Shown: positions 32,168-42,855 of the stretch, one piece after another
Layout of the letters: each line of letters starts with the position of its first letter
Position numbering within the stretch: position 1 is the first letter of the stretch
Program-made: the position numbers and the translations under genes
The notes under the pieces: generated by a model
The model's input: only the letters and a program-made list of their open reading frames with translations
Told to the model about the DNA's origin: nothing
The model's database searches: none
Assembly: GCA_000729835.1 (NCBI GenBank)
Contig: JFHB01000141.1
Coordinates: forward strand, 1-64,000
Direction: 5' to 3'
Length of the DNA: 64,000 nt
Source: Atkinsonella hypoxylon
Taxonomy: Eukaryota > Ascomycota > Sordariomycetes > Hypocreales > Clavicipitaceae

Positions 32168-32924
32168 CGTATCGTGTCAATTTCGATGCCTGGTTAACTA
32201 TGCGTGGGCGTTCGCTGTTGCTGAGGTCGCGGGGCGCTGGCGACTTTACTGCCTTGAACCTTTTTTTTTTTTTTTTTTTTTTTTTCTGCTTTTCTCTTGT
32301 ACGGCGTAGTACACTGGATATTTTACTGCCTGGTGCCACCGCCTAGTTTTTCAACCACCACGATGGGTTTAGCGCCATATCCACTTATCTTCACCGCCTG
32401 GGAGACAACTCGAGGCTTACCACACATGTACCTATGTACTCGCCTTTCTTCTCCTATAGAGTTGATTGCATTTTTTCTTCAACTTCAAAGAAGCGTTGCT
32501 CAAGACAAGACACGTGTAAATTGATTGGATTTTATGGTAGTTGAGAATCTCACCGAGTTGATCAATGCAGCCCCCTTCCAGTACGTCGAAGCAGCCAGCC
32601 CCAGAAACTGCATTCGTCCGTATTTACAATCTAAAAGTTGACCATGTTCAAACATGCCAAGGTCAATCAATCCCAGCGTGATTATGTCCCATCAGCTGTT
32701 TTTCAATTGCAATCACAGTGTCCTTACACAAAATGAACTTGGCTATCGCATAACAAGTCGACCCAAGCCAAGCCACTCACTCACTCACTCACTCACTCAC
32801 TCACTCCACAGCTCAAGCAAGCAAGCAAAGTCTCGGCCCGCCTTTGCCCGCCCTGCCAAGTGGCCCTCGTACATACCGCATACTTCTCTTCAACCAACCC
32901 TCGCAATGGCCTGAAAGCGATGCC
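32168..32924. promoter_or_regulatory. Divergent promoter region, nop7 and PIG-U genes
   Basis: A 757-bp region between two start codons pointing outward. It contains A25 on the nop7 coding strand (32261-32285, roughly 95-118 nt before its ATG) and eight perfect CACT units at 32774-32805, probably in the PIG-U 5' UTR. I looked for the ribosome-biogenesis promoter elements of yeast (PAC, RRPE) and saw no clear match. Confidence 0.5.
32774..32805. repeat. Eight perfect copies of CACT
   Basis: A tetranucleotide array 120-150 nt before the PIG-U ATG. Confidence 0.95.
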
Positions 32925-34364
32925 ATGGCCTCAACCATGACCCTCCAAGGCAAAGCCGGCGTGTACGCCGGTGCCGCGCTTCTACGATTGCTCCTCGCTT
33001 TTGCATTTCCCGGCCTGCCGGAGCTGTTGACCGGCCGCGTGGAGATCTCGACCCCCGTCACCAGCTTCAAGCGACGTGAGTTTCCCCAATCTCCTCCTGA
33101 GAAACGAGAAACGCGTGCATGCTGCTGTTCGCTGCAAGGTGGGAAACAATGCGCTGACATGATGCAGTGCAAGAAGGATTGTTCCTCTACAACCATAATG
33201 TCTGGCCTTATGACGGTGGCGTCTTCCACCAAGCACCTCTCCTGCTGCCGCTCTACTCTCTCCTCCCGGACGTCAAGGCCTGGCCCATCTTCACGTCGCT
33301 CCTGTACATCCTGGTCGATATCCTCTGCGCAGATGCGCTCTGTAGAATCGCTGAGTCAGGCGAGGCTGGGCAATCGAGGCTGTTTATGTCGCCGCGGAGA
33401 GGGAAGCGAGCGTCAGGTCTGGCCGTCGCGGCCGCGTACGTCCTCCTGTTCCCAATACCCAGCCGAATTCCACAGGACTGATGACAGTGTTTCCCCGGCG
33501 AACAGCTTTCTCTTCAACCCATTCACAGTCGCTAGCTGCATCGGCCGAACAACCAGCGTCTTCACAACATGCGCCATCCTCCACGCGATTTCCCGCGCCG
33601 TCTCCGGCTCGGCCTTCAGCGCCATGATCGCCCTCTCCTTCGCGTCCTACCTCTCCATGTACCCGATTCTTCTCCTACCGCCCTTGATCCTTCTCTCCTA
33701 CGATTGCCAGCCCGAATCGCGCCGCACCAAAAACCCCACCGCCTTTGCCGCCAAATGTGTCGCCGTCACCACTACCTCTCTTGCCGTCCTGCTCGGCATG
33801 TCCTACCTATTGACAGGCAACTCCTGGGAGTTTCTCGCCCGCACATACGGTATCCAGCTCACCCTGTCTGATTTGACGCCCAACGTTGGCCTCTGGTGGT
33901 ACTTCTTTATCGAAATGTTCGACTCCTTCCGCGCCTTCTTCCTCGCCGTCTTTTGGCTCCACCTCACGGTGTACGTGGGTGGCCTGTCCATCCGCATCCG
34001 CACGCAGCCCCTTGCCGTGCTCACCATCCTGCTGGGCATATTCTCCATTTTCAAACCGTACCCGTCTATATCGGATGCGAGCTTGTTTCTCTCCATGCTC
34101 CCTCTCTACTGGCACGTGTTCCCTCTGATGCGTTATACATACGTCGCGTCCGCTACACTCTTATACGCCACGTTTCTGGGTCCCGCCTTTTATCATTTGT
34201 GGATCTACGCTGGCAGTGGCAACGCTAATTTCTTCTATGCCATCACCCTGGTATGGAGTCTGGGACAGAGTCTGTTGGTGACAGACTTGACATTTGCTCT
34301 TCTTCGGGACGAGTGGGAGGCGGAGCGGCCGGAGATGGTGGGTAAGGAGGTAAAGCAGATTTAA
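32925..34364 (+). CDS. GPI transamidase subunit PIG-U (Gab1/Cdc91)
   Basis: Three exons: 32925-33075, 33168-33435, 33506-34364 (425 aa). Introns of 92 and 70 nt begin GTGAGT and GTACGT. PIG-U is a multi-spanning ER subunit of the complex that attaches GPI anchors to proteins (family knowledge). Joining exons 1 and 2 gives TSFKRLQEGLFLYNHNVWPY followed by DGGVFHQAPLLLPLY, the family signature; joining exons 2 and 3 gives AFLFNPFTVASC. About eight or more hydrophobic helices follow, including the FFIEMFDSFRAFFL and FKPYPSISDASLFL regions. Length matches the family (about 390-435). The start is the first in-frame ATG; a second one four codons on is also possible. The frame stays open through both introns, so an unspliced reading would wrongly add residues. 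Confidence 0.93.
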   Translation: MASTMTLQGKAGVYAGAALLRLLLAFAFPGLPELLTGRVEISTPVTSFKRREFPQSPPEKRETRACCCSLQGGKQCADMMQCKKDCSSTTIMSGLMTVASSTKHLSCCRSTLSSRTSRPGPSSRRSCTSWSISSAQMRSVESLSQARLGNRGCLCRRGEGSERQVWPSRPRTSSCSQYPAEFHRTDDSVSPANSFLFNPFTVASCIGRTTSVFTTCAILHAISRAVSGSAFSAMIALSFASYLSMYPILLLPPLILLSYDCQPESRRTKNPTAFAAKCVAVTTTSLAVLLGMSYLLTGNSWEFLARTYGIQLTLSDLTPNVGLWWYFFIEMFDSFRAFFLAVFWLHLTVYVGGLSIRIRTQPLAVLTILLGIFSIFKPYPSISDASLFLSMLPLYWHVFPLMRYTYVASATLLYATFLGPAFYHLWIYAGSGNANFFYAITLVWSLGQSLLVTDLTFALLRDEWEAERPEMVGKEVKQI

Positions 34365-34612
34365 TGGGACGCTGATGGCTATGCTCGACCCTTATATGGG
34401 AGGTTTGAAAAGATAATAAAAATGTCGTGCCTGTACGAATATCTACGAAGCATCAAAGTGGCGTATCGAAAATGGGTTTTTCTTTTTTACCCAAAAAGAA
34501 TAAAAAAATGGGGGAAATCAAAGATTCGTGAAATTATACAACGTAACCGAACCAGTACTGTACAGAGGGAAAAGGGTATCTTTAACTCTATTAGTTTCTT
34601 CGTAATCAAATT

Positions 34613-35958
34613 CTAGTCAAGCTCTGAATCAACCTCTACCAGGCGACCACTACCAGTCGTATCCCCAGCAGTTAAGCCCTCGAGTTGATATGCACCCATC
34701 GCACTGTCCAGCATGGAACCGAGATCTCCAAACTGGCTCAACTTGTTGCCTCCACGCTGTTTCCGCCATACCTGGGTTCCGGATCCGAATGGTCCAAGGC
34801 TTCTGTACAGTTGTAATCCGTAGCCGAAGGCCGCGCCCGTTACCAACAGGCCCACGGTCATAATCAATGCTCTCTTGTCTAGCCCCCTGATACCAGCTTC
34901 TTGTCGATGCCGCATCTCGTCAGCATAATGCTCGCCGACGCTAGGTATATTTCTTAGAGCAGAGTCAGCAAATCGACTGGTAGACCTTAGCAAGGTAGGC
35001 ACTTGAGTAGGAAAAGATTCAAAGACTCGAGCACTGATCCAATCACCAATAGTCGCAAGTTGTGGTGCCTTGACTTGTATGTAGTCCTTCATAAAGCTTC
35101 TCGGCACGGGAGGCACCACCATCAGGGCCACATACGCATAGGCAAGGCAATCAGCAGACGACAATCCTTCTTGACTGCGGAAGAAGCGCGGCTGAGCTCC
35201 AGCATCGCCTGGGCTAACCATCAATGTGGTCAGGACAGACAAGCAGTCCTCTGCCAAGGAGAGAAGCCGTATAGCAGCCGCCTGCTCAGGAGTCATACCC
35301 TCTCGAACAGACTTCTTCGTGCTCGCCGGCAAATGTCTGCGAAATGTCTCGGGGAGAGCATCGCGACCCGCGGTCAAGTGCAAGCCACCATTTGGGTCGA
35401 AGTCTGTATCAAGCTCGGCCAGGCCGAGGTGCTCTGCTCGTTTGATAGCCGCAGCTCGTATCAAAGGCGGCAAAGTCCAGGTCAAAGGAAAGGACAAGAG
35501 TGAGCTATACGCAGGCCTCGTCGTTGTTGACCAATTTGCGGCCGAAACATAGAGAGATAGGTCAACGAGAGGCGCGGCATTGGCGGTCAGGAAAGCGCAG
35601 TAAGCAATCGCATCGGCTTGCTGAGAAGGGCTCAGTCCTGCATCGTTGTTCTTGCAGCGCACATGCGACTTTATGTATGCTATTATGGGAAGGTAGCCGC
35701 TTGTCCAGATGCCGTCATGGTTGAGGGCTGGGAGAAGATCTGGATAAAGGCGGTTAGAAAAGCGCAAGCATAGCTCAGACAAGCGAGAGCAGAGGCAGCA
35801 AACTACATACCTGATGGGCTCACAGCCGGATCGTTGCATGGAATGATCCTCCAGAGATCACTGGGAAGAGCCTCTGCCATGTACAGCAGTGTCGCAAGAC
35901 ATTCCGGGTCGATGGACGGCAGGCCAAAGGCTGGGCCCCAGATGTAGATGTCCAACAT
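34613..35958 (-). CDS. sam37: Sam37/metaxin-like mitochondrial outer membrane protein
   Basis: Two exons on the minus strand, 35958-35811 and 35739-34613 (424 aa); the 71-nt intron begins GTATGT. Sam37 (Tom37, metaxin 1) is a cytosolic-side subunit of the sorting and assembly machinery that inserts beta-barrel proteins into the outer membrane (family knowledge). The start reads MLDIYIWGPAFGLPSIDPEC, typical of fungal Sam37, and the junction gives NDPAVSPSDLLPALNHDGIW. The fold is GST-like. A single hydrophobic helix near 340-362 can serve as a C-terminal anchor, a feature of filamentous fungal members. A more upstream in-frame ATG at 36108 would add 50 residues not expected for the family. 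It converges on the PIG-U gene with 248 bp between stops. Confidence 0.9.
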
Positions 35959-37943
35959 GTTGCAGAGATCGCAGAGGCGGCGCGAGTGGAAGAATTTGGC
36001 GCGCAGGTGGTTCACATCACCGTCATTGCACCCCTTGGCGGCTTGGCGGGCGGATGATTGCTGGGCTGCGGTCGATAGCTCGGTAATTGCCTGCGGAAAT
36101 GCTGACATTGAAGTTGACGGCAGTGACGAGGCTGTCCTGCAGCCGTGTCGTGAAGTGTGGGGTCCCGCAGAGCCACAAGTAGACTTCTCAGGTCAGCCAC
36201 AGCCGTGAACAGAATAGTTCACGATTACCCTAGAGACGGAGTACCGTATGTACCGTCGCGCGTCAACCCAGAGCTGGTGACAGTGACCAGATTTGTTATG
36301 AATGATGAGACAGCTTGGCATTGTCATAGAGAGAGCACTATGGCTTTGTTCGGGTTGTCCAATCAGAGCTTTACAAGCGTATCACTGTCGGTAGAAGTTG
36401 GGTTGGCGCGTGATGGCACATGTAGGCACCTGGGTACATGTACCTAGAGGTCTTGGCCACCAGCAACCCAACTATCATGTACTCAGTATATGTATTCCGT
36501 ATGTATGCTGCTAATGGCGTTTATCTGAGCGTTGCGACAGCGGTCCAGGCATGTGTTAGATGTCAACGCTCTGATCGCTTCGTGCATCGCATGCCTGCTC
36601 CCCTCCAGACGTTAACGAAATGGAATACGCCCCTCCTCGAGATACTAAAAATGGAACTCGATGAAACGCGAGTTCCACAAGACACGCACCCGCGAAAACA
36701 GACTTGGACAGGCCCCTGAATGCAGCAAAGAACAAGAGATCAAAAAGGCAGGCCGGAACCGCATGACGAAAGCCAGCTAATTCCGGTTCTCCCGTCTTAC
36801 CATCTTCGGCAGAATGCCTAGGGTAATAATATAGAGTGCATGCCCTGCGATAGGACACGATACACCAACGCAGCGAGGTACAAAAAGTCAAGTTCTCTCT
36901 AGTCGGAAATCGCCAGGCACTCTGTTGGTCCCCTACAGTGTGACAGCTGGGCCCACCCGCTCGCGCTGCGGTCCAGGCACAGACACAGGCAACAAGCACC
37001 TGCAGGAACCAGCACAGGCCAGGCCAAAAACTCAACCTTTTTTCAACACTGCTGCCCCTGGCCTGCGCAGTTGAGGGGCAAATTGCGATATTTGACCGAT
37101 GCCCGGGTAATATCTTCTTTTGGTGCTCCATAAGACAAGACTTGGCTACAATTTCGTAGCGGCCCTTTTTTTTTCTTGAGCTACATTTTCAAGCTTTAGT
37201 ATGCACGGGGGGCGGGGGGGTCTCCGAGCTCATTGACTTCGTCCGTTGAAAGGTGACTTTTTTGTTTGTCTTCTCTAAAGGAGCATCTCGACCCGGGATG
37301 GATAGGGCTGGCATAATTGAACGGGAAAGTGTCATGTCTGGAACGGGCAATATCGCCAGTGGATAACCGGTGCCAACGTAGAACCACCTCGGCGTCCGCT
37401 TCCATCTTATTTCCCCATTTCCCTCTGTCCCCCCTTTGGAACCAAGAAAAATCCCAATCTTACTTTTCCACCGTAGGAAAAGCATCGGCCAGGCGCCGGT
37501 GTTGACCCCAATGCAGATTGAGCAGCGCGCAGTTCTTATCTCGTTGCGGCCGGGGTAGCCAGGGTGCCCCTCACCACGATATAATTTCCACAAAGACCCA
37601 TTCGACATGGAAAAAAGAATGGGGTATATAATAAGGGATAATATCACTTTTCTTTCTTCTTCTTTTTTTTTTTTTTTTTCTTTTCTCCCTATCGCAAGGC
37701 GCGGAACGCAAATTTCCTGCAGATCAAGCCACCCAATTCTGAACATGAAACCATTTCCATAAAACGACAATGCCCACATTTTTTTCGTAACATGACATAA
37801 GCTCGGCAATAAGCTCGGTCCAATAAAAAGATGAGGTGGCTTGAGGGCTGGCGTGCTTTCCCACTTTATGACCCGCAAGACAATTTGTAATGCTCGACAG
37901 CCGAGAAATTCAGCTGGGGAAAGAAGATTTATAATGACGGGGG

Positions 37944-37954
37944 TACGGAGTACG
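37944..37954. repeat. GTACGGAGTAC word (example of a dispersed motif)
   Basis: A perfect copy of the 11-bp word seen, exactly or with one to two edge changes, at 8957, 9199, 9244, 36236, 37944, 40586, 41448, 45266, 45403, 50054 and 51235. All lie outside the coding exons called here. Confidence 0.8.
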
Positions 37955-38559
37955 TGACGCACGAGGTTGGTCTTTATTAAAAGAAGAGGGACAAAATTGC
38001 AAAACGTCAATTATGTCTAGTCCACTGCCAAGCAGAAACACTTGGCCAAGCACGGATATAAAATTGTCACAAGAAAGGAAGTGTGAAAACGGGGTCTCAA
38101 CAAAGTACGGGGGTCATTTGCGGTGCGGGCCCGAACGGGTCTAATTTCTCTACATGTATTCCGATTCCGTATGGTAAATCTCTAGAATTAGTCCCGTTAT
38201 GACCCGTAAAGGTACCCGTACAAGGATGATTACATCAATCTTACAAAGAAAGTCTGTTGGGGGAGGAATCCTTCCACGACGGTAACCCCCTTCCAGAACA
38301 GAACCCTGATTCTGTACATCAACTGTAAAACTTGACGGTAGTGCACGATGTACCAAAAAAGGGAAAGAAAAAAAAAAAAAAACTCCCACGCAGTGTATTG
38401 CAGAAGGGGAGTTCCTTCCCTTAGTAGCGCGCTACCCCTTATTCCCCTGTGCCTCATGAAACAACCCCGTCGATGACACCACCCGACGTGCACTCTTTGT
38501 ATGTATGCTGCTATCTCTTTACGGCTCTAACGCGGTTCCGACAGGGATTATGCACCAAT

Positions 38560-38860
38560 TAAATATTGTCTCTAGGGGTACTTCTCGTAAGTACTAATTC
38601 ACACTATAATAGAAGTACTGCCAGCATCTGCATTACAAGGCAGTACATACACCTAGGTACCCAGTCTTGTATCAGTAGTAGCTCTTAGCTCCTTACTGAT
38701 AATTAAAGGTATATTATAATGATTAAATATGTCAATTATGGCTTATAAAGGTTTAATCTATTAATGCTAGTACTCGCTAAAATATATTACTTGATAAAGT
38801 AGTGAAGGATGTTTTTATAGGCTACCTAGATGTCCACGTACTAGAGGTAACTTAAGGTCG
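38560..38860. repeat. AT-rich island
   Basis: About 300 bp with many TA dinucleotides (for example around 38700-38800), unlike the balanced sequence on either side. It may be a relic of a mutated repeat. An ACCTAGGTACCC word lies at 38651. No terminal repeats found. Confidence 0.4.
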
Positions 38861-41800
38861 CGCGGTCGAGCATGAGCGCAGCTCCACCTTCCCTGTTCAT
38901 CATTTGAACTCCTTTGCTTTCTGGCGACACACGGCTGACTGCCTGCATCAGGTTGGGCATTGTTCCAAGCTCGTACGTAGCAGAAATCAGAAACCCAGAC
39001 CAGACGGGCATCACAAGCGCAGAAGACGCGGACAATGCCCCATGAGCTTGGGTACGAGGAACATGAGAAGTCATGGAGAAAATACCTTTAAAGTTGTTCA
39101 GATAATTAAAGTTATTACTTTCAAAAGAGCATCACCGAGCGATCAGGTGACTGAGAAAGATAGTTCTATTTCGGCAATAAAGAGGACTTCTACAACGTCC
39201 AATATAAGAACCGTTTCCCGGCACTCCAATTGTGCTGCCCTCTTCTTTCCCGGCTCTCCAGCACCCGCAAAGCAGAACATGACAAAACCAAACGTTCAAA
39301 AAATGCGAGCCTCAGCAAGGTCCATTTCATGCCTTCTGTAGTAGCAATGCCATTTCCAACATGGAAAGTGCATCCGCGCAGAAGCTGAGTTAATGCAACG
39401 TATATGTAAATCTGAATGAGCAAAGACACAATTTTGGGAATGCTCGCAGCCATGAAAGATTGACAAGTAGTGAGAACGTGCAAGAGGTGCTCTAGTATGG
39501 TGGAGCAGGTAATGCAACACCATGAAATTGCTTTGACTTCCTCACTAAGCAGAGCCTAAGAAGCATGCAGTACTAGGAGAAATCAACCAAGGGTAAAAAC
39601 GTCGCTTGAGCCAGCTCAAGATAGCCTCAAGGCAGATTCGGTGAAAGAGAAGTAGTTGGTTCGACTGTAGCTGCAAGACAGTGGAGCCAACTCGTCGTGG
39701 GGTTGAGTAAAAGAGGCATATGACCACAGCCTGCAGGAAGCCAGGCTTGGAGATACCAAGGGTGGATGCATAATTGACCCACGGCCAGGACAGGGTGTGT
39801 TGTAATGATGGCTGACGTGCACAATTCACGTCACTTTCGAGATGAACGTCGAGGTTGGCTCGTGTAAACACATGCAGGATATTGAAGAGTTCTGCCGAGC
39901 AATCGTGGGAGTTGCCAGGCTCTTTGCTTAGCAGAGAGAAGAACCTGTTGTGGATGTCATGGAACATGACTACCAATTGGTCCCCAGCAATTGCCGTCTG
40001 ACGAACGGCTGGCTGCCATTAATCACGAGTAGGCAGAGGTGGAAGAGGGCCAGGGGGTGGTGGTCCTGGGCAGGGAGGTAGGTGAGAAGAAGAAGATGAC
40101 GCAGCAGGCATTGTGGTTGGAGAGCTTAGCTTCAGAGAACTGAGGTTTGTCAGGTTCGAGATGAGCAGTCCCTGCGGTTGTTGATGAGCGAGCAGTCCGG
40201 AAGCTAGATTGCTGGTTGTCTAAATGGTTGGGGATGAGTTGGAGACTGGTGGTGGAAAAGGTGCTGATCCCAGGTCAAGTGTAAAAATATGGTTGGTGAA
40301 AGGTAGTTGACAGAGGAGCTTGACGAGGACGAAGCTGTTTGAGACGTAGTAAGAGCTGTTGGCGTGATTGACAAGATCTTTCCGAAACTTGATCTCGAGG
40401 GGCGGGCCGTTGCCTTTATGTATCCCAAGGCGAGGCTCCGAGCAGGATGTAGGACGGAGACTTGGCTCTGGCATTTGAAATCTGAGCATTATCCGAAAGT
40501 GAAGTGCTCAGGCGGAAAGGGAAAGGGGCGTGTGGTCCATGATGGTGTGTGGCCATGGTGTGTGGAATGTGGACGACTCCATGCAGTACTCCGTACGTCA
40601 GCCCAGTACCAGCTGGCAAAGTACCCGCACCAGGGGTAGTGGACGGGCACGTCCAAGGTGAGTCACAACAAGTGCAGTAGTAAAAGGCACAAGGGGGGGG
40701 GGGAGGGCGACGAATTGGGGAGGCACAGCAGCTGGGCGTGTGACAAGGCCATTCCCGCTCTACTCTACGCTATAGGTCACAGGGCCACAAGGCGGTCAGT
40801 CTTCCGTCCAAGTCCTCCGTAAGGTCCCGCCAAGCCCGAATGTGATGACTGGAGTGAGTGCTCCCCAGGTATGCCTTCCCTCTCTCTGCCAGCGTACCAG
40901 GTTGGGGGGGTGTGGCCCACGAATGAGAATGGAGATTGGAAGAGGCACCTAGAAGAGTCTTCCCCCTGCCCCTATAATTGTAGGTCAACATGTGCCGCCC
41001 CTTTCCAGGCTGAGCTTTTTTTTATTTTTGTGGTGTTGCCAGTTTCTCGCCTTGGGGGGTGTGGCTGGTTCACTTAATTTCGGACAGGCAGAAAAAAAAA
41101 AGGAAAAAAAAAACCCCTACCGTATATTAATTAAAATGTGGGACTATTTCAGGGTGGGGAAGGGCAGTTACCAACATTTGCCGATCCCTTAGAAGTGGTG
41201 AGGCCTGAGGCAAGGCGCGGACCCACAACATTTTCGATACAATACATGCTAGGTACCCCAGAAACCAGAAACCCGCTGAAGCTACGAAATGTGTAATGTG
41301 CCACGTTGCACACCAGAAGATTGCTCGGAAGTTGAAGCACTCCCATTTCGATCTAGTCATTATTAGCCCCATCCCTTCCCGCGACTTGCCCGAGGCCTGA
41401 GCACTGCCAACAGACAAAGCAAAAAAAAAATGCACTACTATAAGGAGCACGGAGTACATGATACGAAATTAAAGGGGGGGGGGCAGAGGGGAGGGGGGAA
41501 TAAAATAAAAAGAATGCCATCTGAAATGATCCGCTCCCTTGACCGAATACTTTCGCTGACTTATCTTTTTGCAACAGTGTTTAAGGCGGTATGTCAGCTC
41601 GACCGCATTCGGCAGCCGCATACATACACACTGTCCGACATCTATGTACCTAGGTATGTTTTTATCATCATACCACAATGTTTGGAACTCTTGGACGAGG
41701 GGGAAATGTGTATGTACTTTGTTCGTATTATATTTTCTTTCTTTTCCTTTCTTTTTCTCGTGGCCCCCATTTTGCCTCGGGGCGAGACATGAGACGCAAG

Positions 41801-42822
41801 ATGCGAGGTCCAGGACTTCTTCAACTCAGCCGAGCATTCTTATTTCTGGCGATATTAGACCTCAACTCGTTGTTGCCTATTCTTTTCGGAGTGCCTAGTG
41901 CGAATATTGCACGTACTAATGCACCGTTGCTTTGCTTTAGTAGAACAGTCTTGCCCAGCCTATGAGCCTGAGAAACGGGCGCACCTGCGTATCATCAGAG
42001 CCACTTTCGATGCGGTTGTCATTCCACGATTTGTGGATCACGAAAATTGGCACCGAGCTAATGCTAACTACAGTGCTCCGTACAAGAATTTAGGTACCTA
42101 GGCACCTTACCAGGTAGTAGGTCAATATGGCTTGCCTGCCCAAAGGCTTTTTGCCCCTTTCCTTGGCCTACTTTTCTCCGCACCCGCACGCGTGGTACCG
42201 AGTGCTCTCAATATGGTAATCTTAGCCTTCATTCCGTGGCCTGGGGATCTGGGTTCAGTACGGAATATAGTTAGTCTGTATGTAGTTCGCAGACCACCTA
42301 GGTACCTAGGAATGTAATTACGTATTCAATACGTTGTTTGAATTACAGCGACTTGATGCGACTTCTGATTACAACATGTCCACCACTTGCTCTGTCTGTT
42401 TCATAATATCCGTAACTTGCTCGCCCACCGCTTGGCAACCGCTTGGCAACCGCTTGGCCCCCAGCTGCTTCTACCCCACTGTATGGAAGCTTCGTGGAAG
42501 CATCGTCGGTGACCCGGAACAATTCCTTCTCCTTATTCAGTTGGGGTGGGCCGGGCCCCTTGTACTCACTCCGCTGAGTATCCCTTAACCGTGATTACTG
42601 CGTATAATGAACTTGGGATATATGTTCGTATTATTGATTGTGCTTCATTACCGTAAGCACTGTAACACTTGTAGGACCGCACTCAATACCACTATTAGCA
42701 AGCTGCGTTTCTTCGCTCATGGTGCACACCGCTGTCCCCATTATTGTCGCGGTAAAAACTGGATCATCATCAATCTCGGCCGGTATTACACATCCTGCCA
42801 CTTTCACGCCATTGTCACGAGA

Positions 42823-42823
<1 letters not shown>

Positions 42824-42853
<30 letters not shown>
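42824..42853. repeat. Five perfect copies of CGAGCA
   Basis: A hexamer array in the gene desert. Confidence 0.95.

Positions 42854-42855
<2 letters not shown>

Noticed and set aside
36556..37131. A 191-codon minus-strand frame with hydrophobic stretches
   Set aside because: Starts with ATG but has no recognisable motif or plausible topology, and lies in repeat-bearing non-coding DNA.
37189..38010. An 820-nt open frame on the minus strand in the gene desert
   Set aside because: No ATG at its start, it runs through a poly-A tract giving a Lys/Glu run, and shows no domain or family resemblance. Kept out of the gene list, but it is the longest frame there and deserves an RNA-seq check.
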